A stretch of DNA of 64,000 nt from Dinghuibacter silviterrae. Its GTDB lineage: Bacteria; Bacteroidota; Bacteroidia; Chitinophagales; Chitinophagaceae. The first letter of the stretch is position 1; each line of letters opens with the position of its first letter. Of the stretch, positions 8,647 through 16,833 are shown one piece after another. The notes under the pieces are model-generated. The model did no database searches and was not told the origin of the DNA. It saw nothing but the letters and a program-made list of their open reading frames with translations. A program made the translations under genes and the position numbers. The stretch covers positions 2,396,768-2,460,767 of the forward strand of contig NZ_SODV01000002.1 of assembly GCF_004366355.1 (NCBI RefSeq). Reading direction: 5' to 3'.

Positions 8647-9597
8647 TTATTTGATATGTATCGTATGCGCCAGCGCCCTAAACGCCTGCACATTCTTATC
8701 AAACTCATCATTGGCCACGCCCTCCACCACAATGGTATGTTCCGCAGTGGCGGCCAGGAACTGGTACAGCAAACCGGCCTGCCCGCCGAGCCGGCAATGG
8801 ATCTCGACCTCGTACGCCTCATAGCCGTTGACAGAGTCCAGCGAAATATTGGACAGGATAGGTTCTTCGAGACCCGCTTGCATATCCTTGATGATGAGGT
8901 TTTCCGACAGGTCCTGGAGGGAACTGCCGTTCTTCCGGGGATAGGGGGTCACGGTGACAAAGGGCGAACCCTGGGCGGGCAGTTTGCCGTCCAGGCTATA
9001 GATAAACAGGGGTTTGTTGTACAGCGCGAAATGCCATGAAGCGGCCGTGGTATCGAGGCTGAAGGGGGCTGTTGAAAACGGGTCCACCACCTGGGCCTTC
9101 TGGTAGGTGATGGTGGCGTAGGCGTCGCGGATGGCCTGACCAACGGACAGGGCGGTATCCGGGTACAGACCGATCAGGGTCGTGGAAAAGGTAGAGTCCC
9201 CAAAGATCAGCGCCATGATGCGTTTGGCGGAGTCGCCCTTCATATAGCAATACTTGGCGGGAAAACCGGCGACCGTCAGCGTTTTGAACGCCAGGACGCG
9301 GGCGCCCTTGGCCGTGAAATTGGCGGCGGTAAAGCTTTGGCCGTCGGTGTAAAAATCCCCGTCAGGGAGGTCATACACCTGGATGACGGCGGAACCATCC
9401 GTCTTTAGCAAACCGGGAAAAGCATGGGTGAGTCCGAAACCGGTGGGCGGGATCAGCGAAAGATGGGTGTCCGGGATCTGGACATGCTTGTCCGCTGTAT
9501 CCGGCCCCAGCCCTACCCGCACCTGTGCATAGCTCCGCGGGGTCACACAAAGTGTCCCATAAAGGATGCTGATGCCACAAAGTAAACGGGGAAACAT
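8647..9597 (-). CDS. Secreted protein of unknown function
   Basis: I do not recognise a family. From the ATG at 9597 the product is 316 residues with a signal peptide (MFPRLLCGISILYG...SYAQ). An upstream in-frame ATG at 9651 would add 18 charged residues ahead of the signal and is less likely. The mature part is mixed beta-rich sequence with IPPTGFGLTHAFPGLLK early and repeated blocks about 'tgd.a..i' without catalytic motifs. It precedes the TlpA gene by nine bases, so the two are probably co-transcribed. Confidence 0.7.
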   Translation of the reverse strand: MFPRLLCGISILYGTLCVTPRSYAQVRVGLGPDTADKHVQIPDTHLSLIPPTGFGLTHAFPGLLKTDGSAVIQVYDLPDGDFYTDGQSFTAANFTAKGARVLAFKTLTVAGFPAKYCYMKGDSAKRIMALIFGDSTFSTTLIGLYPDTALSVGQAIRDAYATITYQKAQVVDPFSTAPFSLDTTAASWHFALYNKPLFIYSLDGKLPAQGSPFVTVTPYPRKNGSSLQDLSENLIIKDMQAGLEEPILSNISLDSVNGYEAYEVEIHCRLGGQAGLLYQFLAATAEHTIVVEGVANDEFDKNVQAFRALAHTIHIK

Positions 9598-9638
9598 GCA
9601 CGTTGGAATTTCGATAGGGCGGATCTTTCGATGCCCCC

Positions 9639-9646
9639 TAAAGATA
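9639..9646 (-). promoter_or_regulatory. Possible -7 box TATCTTTA upstream of the secreted protein
   Basis: On the minus strand TATCTTTA matches TAnnTTTG in all fixed positions but the last. It lies about 40 bases before the chosen start at 9597, with TTTG just upstream. The rest of the 98-base gap between the GH3 stop and this gene holds no clear terminator. Weak, consensus-based call. Confidence 0.3.
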
Positions 9647-9695
9647 GACAAATCTGTTCAAAGAACGTAAGGAGCCCCCCTTCTATTACATTATA

Positions 9696-11834
9696 TTATT
9701 TTACTATGAATTTATAAGACAATTGTTCATCGCGTGAATTTTCCCCTATGACCAGCCGGTAGGTACCTGGATACAATTTCCAGTCGTGGTGTTCCGCGTC
9801 CCATTTCCGCAGGGCGGATAGCGGGATGGCGAACGGTTGAATGGCGCCGGGCGTCACCCGGGCAAATTGCTTCAATTCCCTTACCGGCATCAGCTTGCCG
9901 GGTACGCTTGGATATTCTATGTACACCTGGGGTACGGCGACGGCGGGAATGGAGTCGCTTTTGGCGGTGACCTGTACCGCAAAACGCAGCGTGTCGCCGA
10001 TTTTTTGAGGTTTGCCGGCCCAACTATAAGAGAAGGTTGTGTAGCTCAACCCGAACCCAAACGGATACTCCACCTCCCCCTCATAATACCGGTAGGTCCT
10101 CCCCTTCACGTGATAGTCGTCATACGCAGGAAGGTCGGCCACGGATTTATAAAACGTAACCGGCAGGTGCCCGGAGGGCGCTACCCGGCCAAACAGGATA
10201 TTGGCCAGGGCTGCGCCGCCTTCCTGGCCGGGATACCAGGCGACGATGATGGCGTTGACAAAAGGCGCCAGGGCGTCAACGTCCATGGCACTCCCGCCCG
10301 TGACGACGGCGATGATGGGCTTATGCGTGGCCTTGCGCAAGGCGCGGATATAGGCGAGCTGACCCGCGGGAAGGCTCAGGGTCTTTTTGTCTCCCCCGGC
10401 ATCGGATAGGAAAGCGTCGCCTTCCTCCCCTTCGACCTGCGGAGTCAGACCGATGACGGCCACGACGACGTCGCTGAAGGAGGCTACCCAAGTCCCCCCG
10501 AAGTGAACGGTGTCTTTGGGATCGCAACCCAGGTCGTATTCGACGCCGGTGGCGGGACCGGCAATGGCCGTAATCCCCTCCACAAATGTAACCATGTGGG
10601 AAGAGGTCCCGTGGTAGTTTCCTAAAAGGGCGTCCGCGGACGTGGCGTTGCTACCCGCGATCAGCATGGTCTTGACGTTCGCGGCCTTTAGCGGGAGCGC
10701 GCCGTCGTTGCGAAGCAGGACCATGCTTTCTTCCGCCATTTGCAGCGCCAGCTGCTGGTGGTAGGCATTCGCAACGCTGTCGGCCCCGTAATCCTTATAA
10801 GGACTGAGCGAAGGATCGTCATAAAGACCGAGGTGAAACGCGGTACGGAGGTTGGGCGCCAGGTCCTTGTTGACGTCTTCTTCGTTGATCAGGCCCTTTT
10901 GGACGGCTGTCTCGGCGTCGGCCTGCAGCAGGTTCGAACAGTCCACATTGACACCGGTTTTGATGGCTTCGGCGGCGACGGTCGCCGCATCGGGCAGGGC
11001 TTTATGGCGTTCCCATATATCATCCAGCGCGCCGCAGTCGCTGACGACATGCCCTTTAAAATGCCATTCATCCCGTAGGATGTCTTTGAGGAGGGTCCGG
11101 CCGGTACAGCAGGGCTGATCGTTGACGCGGTTGTAGGCGCACATGACGGCTTCCACCCCGCTATCCACGAGGGTATGGAAGGCGGGTAGATAGGTTTCAC
11201 GGAGTTCGTCCTCGTTTACCCGGACATTGATGGAGTGACGGCTGGCTTCGGGTCCGCTGTGGACCGCAAAGTGTTTGGCGCAGGCTGCCGTCTTCAGGTG
11301 CAGGGGATCGTTCCCTTGCATTCCCCGGACATAGGCCGAGCCCATCCGCCCGGTGAGATAAGGGTCTTCTCCGTAGGTCTCCTGTCCCCTGCCCCAACGC
11401 GGATCACGGAAAATATTGATGTTGGGCGCCCAGAAGGTCAGCCCCAGGTATTGCTGGCGGCGGCCCTCGGCCACGCTCATGTTGTATTTGGCCCTGGCCT
11501 CGGTGGATACGGCGTCGCCCTCGACGCGCAACAAGGCGTCGTCAAAGGTTGCCGCCACGCCGATGGCCTGCGGGAAAACCGTGGCCTCCCCCGCCCTGGC
11601 CACGCCGTGCAGCCCCTCGTTCCACCACACGTATCGCTGGATCCCGAGGTGCGGAACGCCCGGGCTGACAAACCCCAGCAGGCTGATCTTTTCTTTCAGG
11701 CTGAGCCGTTGGATAAGATCGGCGGCCCTGGCATCCGCCGGTTGGTGCGGGTCCTGGTAAACGGGGGTTTGGGCTTTGGCACACAAGCCTGCCAACGCCA
11801 ACGTTGGCACGAGGAGAAACAAGCGGGTGTTCAT
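9696..11834 (-). CDS. Glycoside hydrolase family 3 beta-glycosidase (beta-xylosidase/beta-glucosidase type)
   Basis: This is an exo-acting retaining beta-glycosidase that should trim xylosyl or glucosyl ends of imported oligosaccharides in the periplasm. The signal peptide MNTRLFLLVPTLALAGLCAKAQ is followed by the GH3 N-terminal barrel (WWNEGLHGVAR, RDPRWGRGQETYGEDP, KHFAVHSGPE). The nucleophile Asp266 lies in VVSDCGA. A C-terminal alpha/beta domain and a fibronectin-III-like domain with YPFGFGLSYTTF follow. The 712 residues are full length. WWNEGLHGVAR and the overall layout resemble the beta-xylosidase branch. It is the last gene of the polysaccharide locus, 33 bases after the clan GH-A gene. 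Confidence 0.92.
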   Translation of the reverse strand: MNTRLFLLVPTLALAGLCAKAQTPVYQDPHQPADARAADLIQRLSLKEKISLLGFVSPGVPHLGIQRYVWWNEGLHGVARAGEATVFPQAIGVAATFDDALLRVEGDAVSTEARAKYNMSVAEGRRQQYLGLTFWAPNINIFRDPRWGRGQETYGEDPYLTGRMGSAYVRGMQGNDPLHLKTAACAKHFAVHSGPEASRHSINVRVNEDELRETYLPAFHTLVDSGVEAVMCAYNRVNDQPCCTGRTLLKDILRDEWHFKGHVVSDCGALDDIWERHKALPDAATVAAEAIKTGVNVDCSNLLQADAETAVQKGLINEEDVNKDLAPNLRTAFHLGLYDDPSLSPYKDYGADSVANAYHQQLALQMAEESMVLLRNDGALPLKAANVKTMLIAGSNATSADALLGNYHGTSSHMVTFVEGITAIAGPATGVEYDLGCDPKDTVHFGGTWVASFSDVVVAVIGLTPQVEGEEGDAFLSDAGGDKKTLSLPAGQLAYIRALRKATHKPIIAVVTGGSAMDVDALAPFVNAIIVAWYPGQEGGAALANILFGRVAPSGHLPVTFYKSVADLPAYDDYHVKGRTYRYYEGEVEYPFGFGLSYTTFSYSWAGKPQKIGDTLRFAVQVTAKSDSIPAVAVPQVYIEYPSVPGKLMPVRELKQFARVTPGAIQPFAIPLSALRKWDAEHHDWKLYPGTYRLVIGENSRDEQLSYKFIVK

Positions 11835-11867
11835 GGGCGCAATATACCGCGCTTTCAGTATAACTTT

Positions 11868-13640
11868 TCAGTACAATACGACAAATTGGACCGACCGCGG
11901 CGGTGCCTCCAGCACAAACCTGCTGCTTGGCCAATAGTTAAGCCTTCGGGCGGGAACGTGCGTGATATCAGCGGGGCCCCCGGACGCACCGGCTGGTCCC
12001 TGTCCGTTGACAAAGACGCGGGGCGAGAATTCGCCGTTGTCGTCTCCGCCGGTAAGGGAGTAATAATAACCGTAATAGCCATAACCGCGACCATACGGGA
12101 TGGTGAGGCGCCGCGGTGTCGTGGAGGTGTTGACGAGAACGAGACCCAATCCGCGCCCCGCGCCGCCGCCGCTAAAGCTCGACGCGAAAACCACGACCGC
12201 CGAGTCACTGGAAGTGCTCCGCACCACATGGTCCCCAAAACATTTCTGGAAGTAGTACAGGTAGTAATAAGCCGGCCGTGGATTCCACAGAGGCGCGCCG
12301 GGCTCGTCCCCTTTATTAAACAACCCATGATCGTTCCCATGATCATAGGCATTGGCCAGGTCCCAACGCGTGGCCTCCCCAAACCCGCGGGTGGCCAGTT
12401 CACCGATCACGAGGGCGGCGTGCATACCGGCAATAAAAGAGGTTTGCTGGCGGGACCCCTGTGCAAAAATATTGTACTCCGTCAGCGCGACCGGCTTGTT
12501 GCCCATCCGGAGCATATAGTCTGCCATCTGGTCGGTGACGGACCGGCCGGTGGCCAGGATGGCCGCGGCTTTCGAATTTTGAAAGTAGGGTGTATAGTAG
12601 CTGTGGACGATAAAGAAGTCGCAGGCGTTCCCGGCCTGGCGGAGCACCCCTTCGTTCCAGACTTTGTCCACGGGAAACGTATAAGGCCCGGGGGGCAGTT
12701 CGATCAGCACCACACCGATTTTGATGTCCGCGCCGGTTTCGCGGGCTGCTGCGCGCATGGAGTCGATAAAGACACGCGCCTGGCGTCCGTATAGGTCACC
12801 TGAGATGACAGCGGGCCGGGAACCAGGCAAGTGTGCGCTGTCCACGAGGTACCCCGCCTGCCAGCGGCCGTTGTCCTCGTTCCCCAACTCCCAGAAACGC
12901 GTCCGGCCATGATCATAACGTACCCAGTCGGCCGCCAGGTGCGCCGCGGTGGCCACAGGGTCCGGCCCGGTTCCGTATCGCGCATACCCCATGTTCACAC
13001 AGATGATGCCCTTGCTATCCGTCTCTGTAAGCATCTTGTAATAATTGTCCACGGAAAGGCCCCAGGGCGCGCGGCCCAGGAAATAGCGTTCCTTCCGCGC
13101 CCGGACGCCAAGACCATACAGGAGCGTATCCGGTACGTCCGCGGGCAGTTGCCCCGGGGTCGCGTTCCAGAAAAAGGTATTGCTTCCATTGCCCCCGGGA
13201 TACCGGATGATCCCTGGATGGAGGGTTCGGATGTGGTCAAGCAACACGGGCTGGTTGACCATGGGTCCCATCCATTGGTTGGCGTTGTTGCCAAAGAGCC
13301 AGGGAGAGACCCGGGCGATGGTGTCGGAGGGATACACCGCGATGTCCACCTGGGGCGGTGGCGCGGAGTCGAAGACGTCTTGAGGGGGCGGCGCGCCTGA
13401 AGCTCTGAGGGCTTTTTCACGTTCTGCCAGGCTATCGAAGGCGAAGACCGCCGGCATCGGCGCCGTTTTCGGGCGGAAGGCATCCAGGAAAAAGCCTTGC
13501 GGCAGTACTTGGGGGCTTTGCGACAGCACTCGGGAGCCTTGCGACACCGCCCGGAAGCCCGTGGCCCCTCCCTGGCCCTGCTGGCCCCGCGCGCCCAAAC
13601 CCAGGGCGAGCGCTATGGTGAAGAATATAATTCGCATCAT
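11868..13640 (-). CDS. Clan GH-A glycoside hydrolase paralogue 2 (no sorting domain)
   Basis: A retaining (beta/alpha)8-barrel glycosidase is inferred from the strand-4 acid/base motif WELGNE (Glu255) and the strand-7 nucleophile motif ALTEYN (Glu388), 133 residues apart. The signal peptide is followed by about 80 residues of loosely conserved sequence, then SPWLFGNNANQW and RYPGGNGSNTFFWN. The C-terminal beta domain ends SVQFVVLY with no T9SS domain, so it is probably periplasmic. It is clearly related to the next upstream gene. The layout recalls GH51, GH44 or GH30, but I cannot place it in a numbered family. It begins inside the stop of its paralogue (TAATG). Confidence 0.75.
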   Translation of the reverse strand: MMRIIFFTIALALGLGARGQQGQGGATGFRAVSQGSRVLSQSPQVLPQGFFLDAFRPKTAPMPAVFAFDSLAEREKALRASGAPPPQDVFDSAPPPQVDIAVYPSDTIARVSPWLFGNNANQWMGPMVNQPVLLDHIRTLHPGIIRYPGGNGSNTFFWNATPGQLPADVPDTLLYGLGVRARKERYFLGRAPWGLSVDNYYKMLTETDSKGIICVNMGYARYGTGPDPVATAAHLAADWVRYDHGRTRFWELGNEDNGRWQAGYLVDSAHLPGSRPAVISGDLYGRQARVFIDSMRAAARETGADIKIGVVLIELPPGPYTFPVDKVWNEGVLRQAGNACDFFIVHSYYTPYFQNSKAAAILATGRSVTDQMADYMLRMGNKPVALTEYNIFAQGSRQQTSFIAGMHAALVIGELATRGFGEATRWDLANAYDHGNDHGLFNKGDEPGAPLWNPRPAYYYLYYFQKCFGDHVVRSTSSDSAVVVFASSFSGGGAGRGLGLVLVNTSTTPRRLTIPYGRGYGYYGYYYSLTGGDDNGEFSPRVFVNGQGPAGASGGPADITHVPARRLNYWPSSRFVLEAPPRSVQFVVLY

Positions 13641-15550
13641 TAATCAATTAATAACGTCTTGGTCGTAACGCCGGATGGCGTCGTTATCTCGATCTTATAT
13701 ACACCGGCGGCCGCGGGAATAAACAGGTCTTGATCGGCCAGGCCACTCAGCGTCTGCGTGTACACCACGCGCCCCCGAAGGTCGATGGCGTGAAGCGTCA
13801 GCCGGTCGGCACCGGTAAAGCCTTGAACCCGGATGTGGCAGTGGCCGCGGGGGGCAGGATTGGGAAAAAGTTTGATGAGCCTGTCGGTGGGATCGATATT
13901 GGTGACGGCAGTGACGAGGGACCCTTTGTCGATCACCACGAAAGTAGCCGATAGCGGGGGAAGACTGAGTAGTACACCGCCGCTCACGGAGTCGGTGTTC
14001 ATCGACAGCGTGGCATAATTCAAGGGGCCGCCGGAAATGCCGGTGGGGCCGTTGCCGTTGACGAAAACCTGGCGGGAAAAATTGCCGTTGTCGGTACCGC
14101 CGGTCAGGGTGTACCAGTGATAGGTGGCCCCTACCCCGTTTTCCTCGATCTGCACCAGCTCAGAAGAAGCCCCTTTGTTGACAAGGACCACCCCGGTTTC
14201 CCCGGAGCTGAAACTGGAGGCGTAGGCTTTGACCGAGGTACTCCCGGTGACGGTATCACCGATCACCCGGTCCCCAAAACACCGCTGGAAATAGTACATA
14301 TTGAAAAAGGCGGGACGCGGGTTCCATTTCGGGGCGCCGCCGGGTTCGTCCCCGGCGTTAAACATGCCCTGGTCGTCTCCATTGCTCCAGCCGTTGGCGA
14401 TGTCCCAGCGGGAGGCCTCTCCAAAAACCGGGTGTTGGGTAAGTTCTCCCAGGACGAGGGTGGCGTGCAAAGCCGCGATAAAGGATACTTCCTGGTCGCT
14501 GCCGGTGTTGGAGATGTTCCACTCGGTCAGTGCGACCGGTTTTTCGGTGACGCCGCCCTGGGCGGTCGTGACGGCCATGTAGGAGGACACGGCGTTGGTT
14601 TCCCCGGTGGCGATATTCAGAATGCTGTCCACGTTGGTGGCGGACCCGCTGGTGGCGTAGTAGTCGTGGACGATGTAAAAATCGGCGGTTTCCCCTGCCG
14701 ACGAGAAGTAGCCGCTGTTCCAGGTGATGTCGGGGGGATTCCAGGTGTGGCTGCTGGCGTCTGTGCCTAAGAGCTGGGCGCCGATGTAGATGGTGGCCCC
14801 GATCTCCGAGGCGGCCGCTCGCATGGAGTCTGCAAAGACCTTGACGTGCTGGCCGTACAAGGCGCCGCTGATGATCTGGGGCTGGCCGTCCTGGTTGGTG
14901 GCGGTGTTGATCTTATAGCTGGCTTCCCACGGGCCCCCGCTTTCGTTCCCGATTTCCCAGAACTGGGTCCGGCCGCTGTCTGCCCTCACCCAGTCGGCCG
15001 CAAGGTGGGCGGCGGTTGCCACGGGGTTGGGGCCGGTGCCGTATCGCGCGTAGGCATAGTTTACCGTGATGATACCTTTGGCCCCTGTCATCTGCAACAT
15101 CTTGTAATAGTTGGCCAGGGAGAGCGTCCAGGAGGCGGTGTTGTTGCCAAACCAGTACCCCGCCGCTATGGGGTTCCCGTTGGTGTTGTAGAGGGAGTCG
15201 GGTGCGTCTGCGGGGGCGGTGGTGGCGTTCCAGAAGTATACATCGCTGATGCTGCCCCCCGGCGCCCTTATCAGGTGGGGGGACAGATCAGTGAGGTATT
15301 GGATCAGCGTTGGCTCGGTCACCATTTGACCGATGTATGGGTTGGTATTGTTTCCGAAAAGGTAAGGGGAGACCTGTCCAAGCGCCTTAGTGGGATCGAT
15401 CCTGACCGTGGCTGTCACGGACCCGGTGGGCTTGGTGGCCTGTACATAGGTGGGCGCGGTCCAGGATCTGGCCTGCCAGCCGTTCAGGAAAAAGTTTTGG
15501 GCCGACAGGCCGAGAGGCGCGACCAGCCCCAGCAAAAAAATAATACGCAT
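13640..15550 (-). CDS. Clan GH-A glycoside hydrolase paralogue 1 with T9SS sorting domain
   Basis: This 636-residue product has the same catalytic design as its downstream neighbour: SPYLFGNNTNPY, APGGSISDVYFWN, acid/base WEIGNE (Glu203) and nucleophile ALTEWN (Glu343). The last ~75 residues form a T9SS type A C-terminal domain (LIKLFPNPAP...GVYKIEI...KTLLID), so the enzyme should be exported through the type IX system and displayed on or released from the surface. The pair thus splits between surface and periplasm. A terminator hairpin lies just upstream. It could be the backbone-cleaving or debranching enzyme of the locus; the exact family is unresolved. Confidence 0.78.
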   Translation of the reverse strand: MRIIFLLGLVAPLGLSAQNFFLNGWQARSWTAPTYVQATKPTGSVTATVRIDPTKALGQVSPYLFGNNTNPYIGQMVTEPTLIQYLTDLSPHLIRAPGGSISDVYFWNATTAPADAPDSLYNTNGNPIAAGYWFGNNTASWTLSLANYYKMLQMTGAKGIITVNYAYARYGTGPNPVATAAHLAADWVRADSGRTQFWEIGNESGGPWEASYKINTATNQDGQPQIISGALYGQHVKVFADSMRAAASEIGATIYIGAQLLGTDASSHTWNPPDITWNSGYFSSAGETADFYIVHDYYATSGSATNVDSILNIATGETNAVSSYMAVTTAQGGVTEKPVALTEWNISNTGSDQEVSFIAALHATLVLGELTQHPVFGEASRWDIANGWSNGDDQGMFNAGDEPGGAPKWNPRPAFFNMYYFQRCFGDRVIGDTVTGSTSVKAYASSFSSGETGVVLVNKGASSELVQIEENGVGATYHWYTLTGGTDNGNFSRQVFVNGNGPTGISGGPLNYATLSMNTDSVSGGVLLSLPPLSATFVVIDKGSLVTAVTNIDPTDRLIKLFPNPAPRGHCHIRVQGFTGADRLTLHAIDLRGRVVYTQTLSGLADQDLFIPAAAGVYKIEITTPSGVTTKTLLID

Positions 15551-15561
15551 GAACTGATTTT

Positions 15562-15592
15562 AAAAAGCCGCCCCCCATGCAAGGGGGACGGC
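15562..15592 (-). terminator. Intrinsic terminator between the binding-protein gene and the GH-A genes
   Basis: On the minus strand the RNA would fold GCCGUCCCCC / UUGCAU loop / GGGGGGCGGC, a 10-pair stem with one U-G pair, followed by UUUUUA. It lies 43 bases after the glycan-binding gene and 12 before the ATG of the first GH-A enzyme. It splits the polysaccharide operon or attenuates its distal part. Confidence 0.75.
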
Positions 15593-15634
15593 TTCCATCC
15601 ATATTGCAGAGAATCCTTACTTGGTCTTGACGAT

Positions 15635-16831
15635 TTATTTGATCTTAACGATGCGGATGTTATCGACACCGGCGTCAAACTTCGTGACGGACCTGGGGCC
15701 GGTGTTGTCAAACATGATGTCCAGGTTGGCATTCCCGCTGCTGCCCAACAGGGCGGCCAGGCTGGTGGGGGCTGCGCCCGACGAGCTCTGGAAACCGGCC
15801 AGGGGGAGCACAACGGTGGTCCATTGGGTGGTGCTGACCATGGAGCTGTCCGCGAAATTTTGCCAACCCGCGTAGGAGGCCGTGAAGTTCCAGCTGTAGT
15901 TGAAGACAACCTGTATAATACCTGTATTCCAGGGTTGTTTGATAAAGACCTCGAACTTGAGGGCGTAGTCGGCAATCGGGTTGCCCATACTGTCGGCAGC
16001 GACACACTGGACGGCATTGGTGTTGACGGAGCGACCCCCGTTCCACCATTGGTCGTCCCCGGTATTGACCCCGGTGAAACTCATCTGGGCGAAATACCCG
16101 TTGTTCCCCGTAAACGAAGGGGAATCGACGACGCCCGTTGCACCCCAGGAATATTGGTTATAGGTATCGAAGTCGCAAAGCATGCCCCGGGTATCCCGGA
16201 AACCCGCGGCGGGATCGGAAGAACTTGTTCCGCCTTTGCTGGTGATGAGGATGCCTCCGCCCGTTGTCGCACCCGCGGGCACCGTAACGGTTACGCTGGA
16301 CCCGTCGGAGGCGCTGGTATACGTGGTGGCGGCAACGCCGCCTGGGAAGGTGATGCTTTGGATCAGGTACAGGAACTGGCCGCTGATCGTAATCACGTCA
16401 CCGGGATGCGCAAACTCATTGGATATAGAGGAGACGATGGGCGCCGGGGGATCGACCGGGAAGGTATAGGTCGTGGTCCCGTTGGCCGTGGTGACCTCGA
16501 TGGTATTGGCCATGGTGCCGCTGAGGACATTCGGTGGGATGCTGGGCACCTGGACCACCACGTGTCCTGCGGCGTTGAGCGCGACGTTCAGATTGGCCGC
16601 CACGCCGTCAAAAAGAACCTGGCGGGTGGACAACAAGCCGCTACCATCCAGGATAACGTATTGACCCGGGTTGACAAGACTGAGGGTCGTGTCGGCGGGC
16701 GTGGTCAGGTTGGCGCGAAGACCGGTGATCTTGGGGCCACCGGTGTTTTGTTTCTGACAGGCGGAGAGCCCGGCCAGGGAAAGGACCCCGGCAAGACAAA
16801 GTCGTAAGGTTTGTTTGGTCATCGGGATCAT
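15635..16831 (-). CDS. Surface glycan-binding lipoprotein with IPT/TIG domains (SGBP-B type)
   Basis: This is a SusE/F-position lipoprotein that would hold polysaccharide at the outer surface for SusC/SusD. The signal ends LAGLSAC, giving a lipidated N-terminus. Two IPT/TIG-like beta domains follow at about residues 35-130 and 130-215 (PIVSSISNEFAHPGDVITISG). A C-terminal domain of about 180 residues contains FDTYNQYSWG, NNGYFAQM and WWNGG, aromatic-rich as in the SGBP_B xyloglucan-binding domain. The ATG at 16822 is an alternative start. The gene begins two bases after the susD stop. Confidence 0.82.
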   Translation of the reverse strand: MIPMTKQTLRLCLAGVLSLAGLSACQKQNTGGPKITGLRANLTTPADTTLSLVNPGQYVILDGSGLLSTRQVLFDGVAANLNVALNAAGHVVVQVPSIPPNVLSGTMANTIEVTTANGTTTYTFPVDPPAPIVSSISNEFAHPGDVITISGQFLYLIQSITFPGGVAATTYTSASDGSSVTVTVPAGATTGGGILITSKGGTSSSDPAAGFRDTRGMLCDFDTYNQYSWGATGVVDSPSFTGNNGYFAQMSFTGVNTGDDQWWNGGRSVNTNAVQCVAADSMGNPIADYALKFEVFIKQPWNTGIIQVVFNYSWNFTASYAGWQNFADSSMVSTTQWTTVVLPLAGFQSSSGAAPTSLAALLGSSGNANLDIMFDNTGPRSVTKFDAGVDNIRIVKIK

Positions 16832-16833
16832 TT

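Noticed and set aside
14846-16807. Open frame of about 653 codons on the plus strand
   Set aside because: It runs antisense through two real genes and across a terminator, and its composition is low-complexity Gly/Val.
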